Part shown: positions 27,390-36,802 of the stretch, in pieces
Position numbering within the stretch: position 1 is the first letter of the stretch
Layout: each line of letters starts with the position of its first letter
Assembly (NCBI GenBank): GCA_049889535.1
Contig: JBMHDF010000008.1
Location: 1-64,000 of the forward strand
Direction: 5' to 3'
DNA length: 64,000 nucleotides
Source: JAYQKL01 sp049889535
GTDB lineage: Bacteria > Pseudomonadota > Alphaproteobacteria > RS24
Notes under the pieces: generated by a model
What the model was told of the DNA's origin: nothing
Database searches by the model: none
Seen by the model: only the letters and a program-made list of their open reading frames with translations
Translations under genes and position numbers: made by a program

Positions 27390-27625
27390 TCCTCTACCTC
27401 GCTTTCGCCATCAAATATTTGGATTGGTTGATTGGGCATGATAGTTGAAATTGCATGCTTATATACAAGTTGTGAATGTCCATCTCGCGCCAGCATCATG
27501 CAAAAATTATCAAACCAGGTAACAACCCCAGCTAACTTTACTCCATTTACAAGAAAAATTGTTAAAGGAAGTTTGTTTTTACGTACATGATTCAAAAACG
27601 CATCTTGCAGATTTTTTTCAGACAT
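27386..27625 (-). CDS. hfq: RNA chaperone Hfq
   Basis: 79 residues, the compact alphaproteobacterial form. The Sm1 region shows LQDAFLNHVRKNKLPLTIFLVNGVKLAG-type sequence and the Sm2 motif is YKHAIST, the hallmark of Hfq, followed by a short acidic tail (DGESEVEE). It forms a hexamer that pairs sRNAs with mRNAs. It lies upstream of hflX with a stop that may overlap the hflX start, as in the widespread hfq-hflX operon. A 20-base inverted repeat lies about 80 bases ahead of its start. Confidence 0.97.
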   Translation of the reverse strand: MSEKNLQDAFLNHVRKNKLPLTIFLVNGVKLAGVVTWFDNFCMMLARDGHSQLVYKHAISTIMPNQPIQIFDGESEVEE

Positions 27626-27706
27626 GGGTAAACCCCACTTTTCAGGCTAGGGATATGAGCCAATTATAATACGCCAGAAATGCTTCCCTATACATGACAT
27701 TTCCGA

Positions 27707-27726
27707 ACCTCTACCACTAGAGGTTG
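27707..27726. repeat. Perfect inverted repeat between the aminotransferase gene and hfq
   Basis: AACCTCTA (27707-27714) and TAGAGGTT (27719-27726) are perfect 8-base arms around CCAC. There is no T run on either side, so a classical terminator is unlikely. The dyad spacing resembles MerR-family operators, but no clear -35/-10 pair was found. It could also fold in the hfq leader RNA. Confidence 0.45.
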
Positions 27727-27767
27727 ATTCATATTTACATATTTATCAAAAAAAATTAACTCAAAAT

Positions 27768-28634
27768 TCAACTTTTGATAGATTTTTTTTGATATGCATC
27801 AAATAGTTGTAAAGATAACGCACCTGGCTTGCCATTTTGCACAGGCTTGCCATCAATTCTCACAACTGGAAAAATTGTCATTGTCGAAGCGGTTGAAAAA
27901 GCCTCTTTGGCTTGCTGTGCTTCCTCAATTGTAAAGGCACGCGTTTCAATGGATAGACCAAGTTCAGAAAGCGTATCCATTAAAACCGCCCGCGTGATGC
28001 CGGGTAAAATATTATCTTCAGCTTGACGCGTCAGCAAAACATCCTGCTGTGTTACAATCCATGCATTTGTCGCCGCCCCTTCAGTCACAAACCCCTGCTC
28101 ATCAACAAGCCAAGCCTCTTGTGCCTGCGCTTTTTTAGCCTGCTGACGCGCCAGAATATTTGGTAAAAGCGAAATCGATTTGATATCACACCGCGCCCAT
28201 CGCAAGTCAGGATGCGAAATAACTTCAATGCCATTTTCCCTGATTTTTTCAATATCGCGCGGATTTTGAGACCGAACCGTTATGACTAATATGGGTCGCA
28301 TATTGTCTGGATATATATGATTGCGAGGCGCAACACCGCGTGTAATTTGTAGATAAACAACACCGAAACCATGCGCATGAGCGAGGTTATTTTTTCGTAT
28401 CGTTTCTCGAATAACAAGCTTCAGCGCAGGGCGAGACATGACCGATACAATATTAAGCTCATAAAGAGATTTTTCGAGCCGGTCTAAATGCGCTTCTTCA
28501 TCAACCAATTTCCCATGTCGCAATGCAAAAACCTCATACACGCCATCAGAAAATTGGTATCCGCGATCCTCTACATTCACCCCAGCATGAGATAAAGGCA
28601 AATAATGACCATCAATATAAGCAATCTGTGCCAT
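27768..28634 (-). CDS. dat: D-amino acid aminotransferase (class IV, PLP-dependent)
   Basis: 288 residues of fold-type IV aminotransferase. FSDGVYEVFALRHGKL (about 28-43) and the PLP lysine region RCDIKSISLLPN (Lys152) are characteristic, followed by EAWLVDEQGFVTEGAATNAW, the substrate/cofactor loop. This subgroup transfers amino groups between D-alanine and 2-oxo acids to make D-glutamate or D-amino acids for the cell wall; a branched-chain aminotransferase is the main alternative. It sits four bases after trkH, in the conserved trkAH-dat-hfq order. Confidence 0.88.
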   Translation of the reverse strand: MAQIAYIDGHYLPLSHAGVNVEDRGYQFSDGVYEVFALRHGKLVDEEAHLDRLEKSLYELNIVSVMSRPALKLVIRETIRKNNLAHAHGFGVVYLQITRGVAPRNHIYPDNMRPILVITVRSQNPRDIEKIRENGIEVISHPDLRWARCDIKSISLLPNILARQQAKKAQAQEAWLVDEQGFVTEGAATNAWIVTQQDVLLTRQAEDNILPGITRAVLMDTLSELGLSIETRAFTIEEAQQAKEAFSTASTMTIFPVVRIDGKPVQNGKPGALSLQLFDAYQKKSIKS

Positions 28635-28637
28635 TTG

Positions 28638-30077
28638 TTAGATTCCACTGCGCCAATAGGCAGGACTGATTAATACCAACACGACAAGCAATTCAAGCCG
28701 TCCAATAATCATAACCAATGCCATGAAAATGTGTCCGAATGAAGACATATCCGCATATAAGCTTGGATAGCCTGCAATCAAAGCCAAACCGCCCGCATTG
28801 GTTATCGCGGAAAGAGTTGCAATCCACATTTGGTCAAAGTCAGAAAAAATAAAAGACGAGCCTATTAGAACAAAGGCAAAAGCGCATATAAACAAAACAA
28901 AAAAGGCCCAAATTTCTTTGACTTGCTCAATTTCCACATGCCTTTCGCCAAATTTAAAATGCTCAACCGCATGTTGATAGGGTAAGATACTCATTTGCCG
29001 CCAAATATGTTGAAGCAAAATAATAATCCGTAAAAACTTTAACCCGCCAGCTGTGGACAAGGCCAATCCACCAATCGCAACAGGAATAAAATAAAATAAG
29101 AGGCTAATTCCCTCGCCAGCTTTGGCCGAATGATGAATGGGAAACGCTGTCGTTGTTACCAGACTTATAGCAAGCGTCACCGCCTCTCCAAGCCGTGTAT
29201 TTGGAACGGATAAAAGCAAGACCAACATTAAAATCAACGCAAGAGATAAAAACGGTTTTAACTCTGGGTCTTTATTTAACTCATGAAAACGCCAAAGCAT
29301 AAGCGCCTGATGGAGTGGATAGCCTAACGCCCCAATAAGCATTAAAAGATTTAAGGTAAATAAAGCAAAGGCTGGCAAACGGTCATATAATGGGCTGGCG
29401 TGGGTAACAAACCCAGTCGTTGAAAGCGATGAAAAAGTCAAACTTAGCGCATCAAAAATAGGCAAGCCGCTCAAAATAAACCCAATAAAACCCGCAATAG
29501 TGAAAAATAAATAAGGCAAAAACACGTAATTCATAGAACGCTTGAGCCTTTGTGGCAGAGTTTCATTTTCATTTTGGCGCACCAGAACCGCTTTTACCTT
29601 CACCCCGCCAATGCCAAATGAAGTAAAAACAGACACAGCAAAAGTTAAAATTAAAATGCCCCCAAACCAAGCCAGAAGCCCGCGCCATAATAATAAAGCT
29701 TCAGATTGAAATTCTGGATTTATGTAGACACTTGCGCCAGTGGTGGTTAATGCGGAGACGCCTTCAAAAAAAGCTTGAGAAAAACTCAAGCCCCCGCCCA
29801 TACCAATCATAGGTATGCCGCCCAGATAACCCAGAAAAATATAGGCTAGTGGTGCGAGCAAATAAATTTCTGATTTTCGTAACCGCTCTTTAGTGCTGCC
29901 CCGGCCTGTAAAAATCATGGCACCTGAAACAAATAAAACAAATAAAGCTGTTAGCAAAAACTTCACACTCTCATTGGGGTGGTCAATAAAAAACGCCCAT
30001 AGAGCAGGCAAAAGCATCAGGACCGATAAAAACAGCCCTCCCCAACCAAGTGAGATAAGAATACCACCAGAACGCAT
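28638..30077 (-). CDS. trkH: Potassium uptake protein TrkH
   Basis: 479 residues with about ten to twelve hydrophobic segments. The selectivity-filter-like stretch EGVSALTTTGASVY and the later SSLSTTGFVTHASPLY and LSAITNAGGLAL are the pore loops typical of TrkH/KtrB channels. It imports potassium together with the regulatory TrkA protein, encoded immediately upstream (gap of three bases). In the same strand block as ntrYX. Confidence 0.95.
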   Translation of the reverse strand: MRSGGILISLGWGGLFLSVLMLLPALWAFFIDHPNESVKFLLTALFVLFVSGAMIFTGRGSTKERLRKSEIYLLAPLAYIFLGYLGGIPMIGMGGGLSFSQAFFEGVSALTTTGASVYINPEFQSEALLLWRGLLAWFGGILILTFAVSVFTSFGIGGVKVKAVLVRQNENETLPQRLKRSMNYVFLPYLFFTIAGFIGFILSGLPIFDALSLTFSSLSTTGFVTHASPLYDRLPAFALFTLNLLMLIGALGYPLHQALMLWRFHELNKDPELKPFLSLALILMLVLLLSVPNTRLGEAVTLAISLVTTTAFPIHHSAKAGEGISLLFYFIPVAIGGLALSTAGGLKFLRIIILLQHIWRQMSILPYQHAVEHFKFGERHVEIEQVKEIWAFFVLFICAFAFVLIGSSFIFSDFDQMWIATLSAITNAGGLALIAGYPSLYADMSSFGHIFMALVMIIGRLELLVVLVLISPAYWRSGI

Positions 30078-30080
30078 ATA

Positions 30081-31457
30081 TTAATATTTCTCTAAACTGG
30101 AATGGAACATTTTTTCAATCCCCTCAACAGCTTCAGTTAAAATAAACATCACAATTCTGTCACCAGCTTTGATTTCTGTATTCCCGCGCGGAATAACCGT
30201 CTCCCCCATACGGTCAATCAAGCCAATTCGCATATTTTCATCAAAATCCAATTGACGTATTTTTTTGCCGACAAGCGGTGAATTATCAGCCACTTCAGCC
30301 TCAATTATTTCTGCTGTTCCGTCATCAACGGAATGCACGCTTTTAACCCGCCCTTTGCGAATATGCGACAAAACAGATGAAACCGTAGTCGAGCGCGGGT
30401 TAATCGCCGCATCAAGCCCGATAATATTACTGATTGGCAGAAAACTTGCTTCATTGATTAAACACAAAGCGCGGTCACAGCCTTGCGTTCGCGCTAATAA
30501 GGAAACCAGAATATTAATCTGGTCATCATTGGTTAAGGCTAATATTAACCCCGCATCTCGAACACCCGCTTCAGTTAAAAGCTCAGTATCCAAGCCACTG
30601 CCATGTAAAACAATGGTACGGTTCAAATCATCAGCAACATCCTTCGCGCGCGCGGCATCAGCCTCTATCACGCGCACAGAATAGCTGCTGCCCCGTTGTT
30701 CTAATTTACGTGCAACATATGCGCCAACATTGCCAGCCCCGACAATAATAATTTTAGCCGCTTCTTTTTCCTCATGCCCAAAAATCTTTAAAGTCCGCTC
30801 AGCATCTTGGTCATCAGCGACAATAAAAACATCGTCCCCAATTTCCATCGCATCATCATTGCGCGGGACGATAATATTACCGTCCCTTTTAATACCGACA
30901 ACCACCGCTTTTAAGTCAGAAAAAAGCTCTGTGAGCTGCTTCAAAGGTGTGTCCACTACAGGGCAATTTTCGTCTAAATGCATGGCCAGGAATTTTTGCC
31001 GCCCATCAGCAAAATTTGCTGAATCATAAGCACCTGGAATCGCCAACCGTTGCAGCACAGTTTCTGCAACCTCTTCTTCTGGCGAAATAATTTCATCAAC
31101 CGGCAAGTCTTTATTGTCAAACAAACCCGCCCATTCTTTTTCTAAATATTTATGGTCGCGGATACGGGCAATTTTCTTCGAAACATCAAAAAGCGAATGC
31201 GCAATCTGGCAAATAACCATATTCACTTCATCGCTTGATGTTACAGCAATAATAATATCAGCTTGCCGCGCGCCCGCATTTTCAAGAACCGATGGATGCG
31301 CGCCATGTCCCTGAATGGCACGCACATCAAGCGTATCATTAATGCGTTGAATAAGTGCAGGCTCTCTATCAACAACAGTTACATTATTGCCTTCAGCAGC
31401 CAAATGACGGGCAATACCAAATCCAACAAGGCCAGCACCGCATATGATGATATTCAT
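30081..31457 (-). CDS. trkA: Trk potassium uptake regulatory protein TrkA
   Basis: 458 residues with duplicated RCK architecture: two Rossmann NAD-binding domains beginning NIIICGAGLVGFGIARHLA and KIIIVGAGNVGAYVARKLE (about 233), each followed by a TrkA-C domain (the last ending near VMFILTEAVEGI). It gates TrkH in response to NAD(H) or nucleotides. Directly follows ntrX on the same strand with a 21-base gap and precedes trkH, so likely an ntrYX-trkAH operon. Confidence 0.96.
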   Translation of the reverse strand: MNIIICGAGLVGFGIARHLAAEGNNVTVVDREPALIQRINDTLDVRAIQGHGAHPSVLENAGARQADIIIAVTSSDEVNMVICQIAHSLFDVSKKIARIRDHKYLEKEWAGLFDNKDLPVDEIISPEEEVAETVLQRLAIPGAYDSANFADGRQKFLAMHLDENCPVVDTPLKQLTELFSDLKAVVVGIKRDGNIIVPRNDDAMEIGDDVFIVADDQDAERTLKIFGHEEKEAAKIIIVGAGNVGAYVARKLEQRGSSYSVRVIEADAARAKDVADDLNRTIVLHGSGLDTELLTEAGVRDAGLILALTNDDQINILVSLLARTQGCDRALCLINEASFLPISNIIGLDAAINPRSTTVSSVLSHIRKGRVKSVHSVDDGTAEIIEAEVADNSPLVGKKIRQLDFDENMRIGLIDRMGETVIPRGNTEIKAGDRIVMFILTEAVEGIEKMFHSSLEKY

Positions 31458-31478
31458 TACCTTCGTCCCTAATAAGTT

Positions 31479-32861
31479 TTAGACTGTGCGGATCTTTTTG
31501 CCCGAACTCACGCCTAAAGATTTTAGTTTTCTGTGAAGGGCTGATCTCTCCATACCAACAAACTCCGCAGTCCTTGAGATATTACCGCCAAATCTAGAAA
31601 TCTGAGCCAGCAGATATTCCCGTTCAAATACTTCTCGCGCATCGCGCAAAGGCATGGTCATCAAGTTCGTGTTGCCTTTTTCAACTGGCAGCTTTGTACC
31701 CGAGATAATATCAGAGGGCAACATATCAATGGTAATGACTTCTTGCTGGTTATCAGCCGCTGAAATCAAAATATACTCAATACAATTTCTCAATTGGCGC
31801 ACATTGCCTGGCCAATCATGCGTTTCGAGAACAGTTCGAACATCTTTCGATATTTCTTTGGGTAATAATCCAGAAGTTTCAGTCAGATAATCGATAAAAT
31901 AATCTATTAAATGTGTAATATCCTCACGACGCTCAGCAAGTGATGGCACCGCTATCGGCACAACATTCAAACGATGGTATAAATCCTCGCGAAACAGGCC
32001 TTCAGAAATAAGCGTTTCCATATCTTGTGAACTGCCTGAAATAATCCTCACATCGACTTTCACAATCGGGCCACCACCCAAGCGAATAAACTCTTGGTCA
32101 GTCAGCACACGCAAAATTTTATTTTGTGTGTCGATTGGCATTTCACCAATTTCATCAATATACAGGCTTCCGCCATGCGCTTTTTCCAACAGGCCAGGAT
32201 AAACATTGCCGTCTTCTATCTGCCCGAATAACACATTTTCCATATTCTCAGGCTCAAGAATGGCGGCATTCACCGCGACAAAAGGCTGAGAAGCGCGAGT
32301 CGATTTTTTATGAATCATACGCGCCACCAGTTCTTTGCCTGAGCCTGCCGGGCCGTTTATAAAAATGCGGCTATTGGTCGGAGCCGTTTTTTCAATCGTA
32401 GAGCGCAGTTTTTCAATAATGGGCGTCCTGCCAACCAAATCAAATTGCCAAGTCTTTCTTTGGAGCTCGACATTTTCACGGCGCAAATTACATGCTTCTA
32501 GCGCGCGCTTAACGACATGCAACAATCGATCCGAATTAAAAGGCTTTTCAATATAGTCATAGGCACCCATTTTGATGGCGCTAACAGCCGTGTCAATATT
32601 GCCATGCCCACTGATAATAACGACAGGTAAATCAGGATAGTTTTGTTGAAGATTCTCTAAAATCTCTAACCCATCCAACTGACTGTTTTTAAGCCAAATA
32701 TCCAGCACCACAAGTGATGGACATCGATTGGCAATCTCTTCCAGAGCATTTTGACTGTTTTCAGCCATGCGCGTGGAATAGCCCTCATCTTTTAAAATAC
32801 CCGCAATTAGCTCGCGAATATCTTTTTCATCATCTACAATTAATACATCTCCATTAATCAT
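31479..32861 (-). CDS. ntrX: Response regulator NtrX, without a GAFTGA loop
   Basis: 460 residues. The receiver domain has VLIVDDEKD and the phosphoacceptor Asp54 (VVLDIW); the AAA+ domain has GPAGSGKE (170-177, Walker A) and SLYIDEIGE (232-240, Walker B); a Fis-type helix-turn-helix lies at about 425-452 (ISRTAEFVGMERSALHRKL). Where sigma-54 activators have GAFTGA, this protein reads LFGQIEDGNVYPG (211-223), so it probably does not remodel sigma-54 holoenzyme; this is typical of alphaproteobacterial NtrX. It answers to NtrY, encoded upstream with a 4-base overlap, and controls nitrogen, redox or envelope genes. Confidence 0.95.
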   Translation of the reverse strand: MINGDVLIVDDEKDIRELIAGILKDEGYSTRMAENSQNALEEIANRCPSLVVLDIWLKNSQLDGLEILENLQQNYPDLPVVIISGHGNIDTAVSAIKMGAYDYIEKPFNSDRLLHVVKRALEACNLRRENVELQRKTWQFDLVGRTPIIEKLRSTIEKTAPTNSRIFINGPAGSGKELVARMIHKKSTRASQPFVAVNAAILEPENMENVLFGQIEDGNVYPGLLEKAHGGSLYIDEIGEMPIDTQNKILRVLTDQEFIRLGGGPIVKVDVRIISGSSQDMETLISEGLFREDLYHRLNVVPIAVPSLAERREDITHLIDYFIDYLTETSGLLPKEISKDVRTVLETHDWPGNVRQLRNCIEYILISAADNQQEVITIDMLPSDIISGTKLPVEKGNTNLMTMPLRDAREVFEREYLLAQISRFGGNISRTAEFVGMERSALHRKLKSLGVSSGKKIRTV

Positions 32862-35101
32862 ATCATTTCCTTAATTTTAGAAGGGCCCACCATTTGGTTA
32901 TTTTGATATGGGAAAATAAGCGTTACCTGAGCGCCTGTTTTGCCCTCTTTTACCCATGGAGCATCGCCGAGCTGTAATTGCCCGCCATGATCTTCCATCA
33001 CTTTTTTAACAATTGCCAAGCCAAGACCCGTTCCCTGCTCACGCGTTGTAATATAGGGTTCAACCAAATTATGCCTGTCAGCTACTGGCAAGCCAGCACC
33101 CGTATCCGCAATTTTAATTAAAATCTTATTGCCGGATTGTTCTAACCAAATATGAATAATTTTCTCCGCATCAGCTGGTAAAGCGTGCAAAGCCTCTGAC
33201 GCATTCTTCAAAATATTCGTTAAGGCTTGTGATAATTGTCGCCGGTCAGCGTTGATAATCAGGTTCTCTTTAAGCTTATCTTCATAAATATATTCAATTT
33301 CTGGTTGGGCTACTTTTTGCAAAAACACAGTTTGCGAAACCGCATCGCGCAAATCAAAATCCTTAAACACAGCCGATGGCATGCGTGCAAAAGAAGCAAA
33401 TTCATCTACCATGCGGCCAATATCGCCCACTTGCCGAATAATCGTCTCCGTGCATTTCTTAAAAACATCAGGGTCGCTTTTGATTTCTTTTTCATATTTA
33501 GAATGCAATCGCTCAGCTGATAATTGAATAGGCGTTAAGGGGTTTTTGATTTCATGCGCAATACGACGCGCAATATCTGCCCAAGCAGCGGTGCGTTTTG
33601 CGGATAACAGCCCAGTCACATCATCAAATGTCAAAACGCGGTCACGTTTATGGTTGCCAGTCCCGCTTGAAACCCGCGCCAACAAAATCCGTGATGTCCC
33701 ATCTTCATTTGACACTTCAATTTCGTAATCATTATTGCGCGGCATTTTTATCGGGTTAATCAGCTCCTCAAAATAAGGAAAAACTTTTTTAGCGGGCTGC
33801 CCAATCAATTCATCTTCTGTTTTATCAACAATTTCTTGCGCCAATAAATTAGTGTGGTTGATGCGCCCATCCGGGTCAATCCCAATCACACCCGAACTCA
33901 CACCATTTAGAACCATTTCAGTAAATTGATGACGCAAATCTAAATCATCACGCGCATCAATAATTTCCTGTCGTTGCAGAAAAATTTGTTCCGTCATGAG
34001 ATTAAAGGTCTCGCCAAGTTTATCAATTTCATCATTGCCATCATTCAAATGAACACGGGCGGATAAATCCCCGTCCTTGACCTTTTCAGCAGCCTTAATC
34101 AAATCCCCAATTGGGCGCGCCAATGTGCGTGCAATCCAAAGCCCAAACCAAATTGCAGCTAATAAAATCACTAAGCCAATGCCAATATAAACAAGCGCAA
34201 AAGTGATTTGCGCCTCCGTACGCCGCGATTCAAATTCTTTATATTCTCGGATTGCAAGACCCGTGCGCTCAAGTTGCGCTAACACACGTGAATCCACATT
34301 GCGCATCACATAAAGATAGGCATCGTCAAAATTTGATAACCTTAACAACCCCCAAATCTGCGCCCGCCCTGTTGCGGTAATAATAACAGGCTGAAATTTA
34401 TCAGCCGCTTCAAATGCCTCATCTGGCGGAACAGGTAAGGAATGCTTGGTCCGCGTGTCCGCAACATCCAAAACTTTGCCTTCACGATTAACAATAATCG
34501 CTGTATTGAGTTCGCGTAAGGCGGCTTGTGCGGTTAAAAAAGAATTGAAACGGCGCTTATCTGTTTCGAAATAACCCGCGGCACGGTTCAAATCTGTTGC
34601 CATAACGACGGAGTCATTACGCAAATTCTCGCGGTTTTCATCTAAATAGGCATTCGCAACAAGCGATGAATTATTAATAATCGCTTTGGTGCGGTCACTG
34701 AAATATTGGTCAAAGCCTTGATTAAGCGTAACAAGTGCGAATACAGCCACTAAAATTGCAGGCGTGAGCGCCAAAATAGAAAATAAGGAAACCAGTCGAC
34801 TATGAAGCTGCGCACCGGCAGCACCAATTTTTCTCGCCTTATAAATGGCATAAAGTTGTAAAGCGACCAGACCAAGCATGATAGTAACAAACACAAGGTT
34901 TGTCACAAGCAAGACCGAAATAATGGTTTGGGTTGGACGAATAGGTGATAATCCTGTCAGGATAATATATGTGCTGATACCGCAGAGCGCGCCACCCAAA
35001 ACAATCAGCCCAGAAGTAGCTGAGGGAATATTATCCAAAACTGAATTTAGGCGGTATTTCAACGCCCCAAAAAAAGTCCTGTCTGATTTCGTAACCTGCA
35101 T
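32858..35101 (-). CDS. ntrY: Sensor histidine kinase NtrY
   Basis: 747 residues. N-terminal membrane segments (about 30-55, 60-88 and 105-125), a periplasmic sensor region (about 130-298), another membrane helix (300-322), HAMP (about 325-378), a PAS domain (about 390-500) and the kinase core with IARRIAHEIKNPLTP (phosphoacceptor His516), the N-box LTNILKNASEAL, and IADTGAGLP. It phosphorylates NtrX. The usual upstream ntrBC genes are absent here; metG lies upstream instead, on the same strand, after a 148-base gap. Confidence 0.95.
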   Translation of the reverse strand: MQVTKSDRTFFGALKYRLNSVLDNIPSATSGLIVLGGALCGISTYIILTGLSPIRPTQTIISVLLVTNLVFVTIMLGLVALQLYAIYKARKIGAAGAQLHSRLVSLFSILALTPAILVAVFALVTLNQGFDQYFSDRTKAIINNSSLVANAYLDENRENLRNDSVVMATDLNRAAGYFETDKRRFNSFLTAQAALRELNTAIIVNREGKVLDVADTRTKHSLPVPPDEAFEAADKFQPVIITATGRAQIWGLLRLSNFDDAYLYVMRNVDSRVLAQLERTGLAIREYKEFESRRTEAQITFALVYIGIGLVILLAAIWFGLWIARTLARPIGDLIKAAEKVKDGDLSARVHLNDGNDEIDKLGETFNLMTEQIFLQRQEIIDARDDLDLRHQFTEMVLNGVSSGVIGIDPDGRINHTNLLAQEIVDKTEDELIGQPAKKVFPYFEELINPIKMPRNNDYEIEVSNEDGTSRILLARVSSGTGNHKRDRVLTFDDVTGLLSAKRTAAWADIARRIAHEIKNPLTPIQLSAERLHSKYEKEIKSDPDVFKKCTETIIRQVGDIGRMVDEFASFARMPSAVFKDFDLRDAVSQTVFLQKVAQPEIEYIYEDKLKENLIINADRRQLSQALTNILKNASEALHALPADAEKIIHIWLEQSGNKILIKIADTGAGLPVADRHNLVEPYITTREQGTGLGLAIVKKVMEDHGGQLQLGDAPWVKEGKTGAQVTLIFPYQNNQMVGPSKIKEMI

Positions 35102-35249
35102 TCAGATCAACTCAGCTTTTAAAGCGTCCCATTGTTATTATCCCATGAGCATATTAATTGAGATAGCAAAAACATCACTCTCACCAATGCCCGATTATTA
35201 TGTGATAATTAAGCAACAAAAGTTGCGCTAAAGCAACAAATTTTTATAT

Positions 35250-36794
35250 TTATTCTGATACGGCCATTTCTAAGCGGGGAAAAACGGCAGAAGGCTGAGG
35301 TAATTTCTGACCGACTGCCAAGCGACCTTTTTCGCCTAAATAAGCAAAATTACGCTCATTTTTTTCAATCGAAAGATAATCAAGCAATTGATTGGCACCC
35401 GTTGGAATAACAGGCAGAAGACATATCGCCGCCTGACGCACAATTTCAGCCGTTACATAAAGCACGTTCGCCATGCGCTCAGGATCGGTTTTTTTCAACG
35501 CCCAAGGCTCTTGCTCAGCAAAATATCGATTAGCATCTGAAACCAATTTAATCACATCAGCCAGATAATCTTGTATCGCATAATGTTTCATATGCGCGCG
35601 GCTCAAATCTAAAAGCCTATCAGCCTGATCTAAAAGCGATATATCGGCTTCAGTGAAAACGGGGTTATCGATAAGTTTGCCATCACAGTTTTTGGCAATC
35701 ATTGACAAGCTTCTTTGCGCCAGATTGCCAATGTCATTGGCCAAATCCGCATTCACGCGGTTCACAATGGCATCATCGCTAAAGCTGCCATCCTGGCCAA
35801 AATTTACCTCTCGCATGAAAAAATACCGTACCGCTTCCACACCATATTGCGCGACAAGGTTTGTGGGGTCCATGACATTGCCGAGGGATTTCGACATTTT
35901 CTCTCCCTTTACCGTCAAAAAACCATGCGCAAAAATTTGCTTGGGCAATTCAAGACCTGCCGACATTAAAAACGCTGGCCAATAGACAGCATGAAAACGA
36001 GTGATATCTTTTCCAATCACATGTAAAGAAGCAGGCCAATAAGCCCCCATATCATTCGGATAACCCAGTGCGGTCAAATAATTGGTTAGCGCATCAACCC
36101 AAACATAAACAACATGTTTTGGATTATCCGGCACTGGCACACCCCAATCAAAACTTGTCCGCGAAATAGATAAATCTTTTAAGCCAGATTTTACAAAAGA
36201 AACAATTTCATTGCGCCGCGAATTGGGCTGTAAAAAATCAGGCTGGTTTTCAAAAAGTGCCAGCAATTTGTCCTGATAGGCAGAGAGCTTGAAAAAATAA
36301 CTTTCCTCTTCAACCCATTCTACTGGCGTGCCTGTGGGGGCTATTTTTTGGCCCTCTTCATTTTCGCTCAATTCACTGTCGGCATAAAATGCTTCATCGC
36401 GAACCGAATACCAACCTGCGTAATTATCTTTATAAATATCCCCAGCCGCTTCCATTTTTTGCCAAATCGCCTGGACAGCCTCATAGTGGCGCTCTTGTGA
36501 TGTGCGAATAAAATCATCATTCGAACAACTCAGCATCTCAACCATATTTTTAAAATGCGGTGTCAACTCATCGGCTAATTGACGCGCCGTTTTGCCTTGC
36601 TCGCGAGCTGTTTGAAACATTTTTTGACCGTGATCATCTGTGCCAGTCACAAATTTCACATCATACCCATCAAGGCGATAAAACCGCGCAATCACATCTG
36701 TCGCAATGGCTTCATAAGCATGGCCAATATGAGGCGGACCATTGGGGTATGAAATCGCAGTTGTTATGAAAAAAGGTGCTTTCAAATCACTCAT
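35250..36794 (-). CDS. metG: Methionyl-tRNA synthetase
   Basis: 514 residues. SYPNGPPHIGHAYEAIATD carries the HIGH motif and KGEKMSKSLGN the KMSKS loop; VTGTDDHGQKMF and YVWVDALTNYLTALGYP are class I synthetase landmarks. The form is short, without a C-terminal EMAP/dimerisation domain, and the connective region (DNYAGWYSVRDEAFYADSEL) lacks zinc-knuckle cysteines. It follows holB by eight bases on the same strand. In many relatives tatD and the MBL gene come next; here ntrY does. Confidence 0.96.
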   Translation of the reverse strand: MSDLKAPFFITTAISYPNGPPHIGHAYEAIATDVIARFYRLDGYDVKFVTGTDDHGQKMFQTAREQGKTARQLADELTPHFKNMVEMLSCSNDDFIRTSQERHYEAVQAIWQKMEAAGDIYKDNYAGWYSVRDEAFYADSELSENEEGQKIAPTGTPVEWVEEESYFFKLSAYQDKLLALFENQPDFLQPNSRRNEIVSFVKSGLKDLSISRTSFDWGVPVPDNPKHVVYVWVDALTNYLTALGYPNDMGAYWPASLHVIGKDITRFHAVYWPAFLMSAGLELPKQIFAHGFLTVKGEKMSKSLGNVMDPTNLVAQYGVEAVRYFFMREVNFGQDGSFSDDAIVNRVNADLANDIGNLAQRSLSMIAKNCDGKLIDNPVFTEADISLLDQADRLLDLSRAHMKHYAIQDYLADVIKLVSDANRYFAEQEPWALKKTDPERMANVLYVTAEIVRQAAICLLPVIPTGANQLLDYLSIEKNERNFAYLGEKGRLAVGQKLPQPSAVFPRLEMAVSE

Positions 36795-36802
36795 ATGGGC
36801 TT

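Noticed and set aside
35211..35240. Terminator after metG from the GCAAC/GTTGC hairpin
   Set aside because: The stem is only five base pairs with no following T run.
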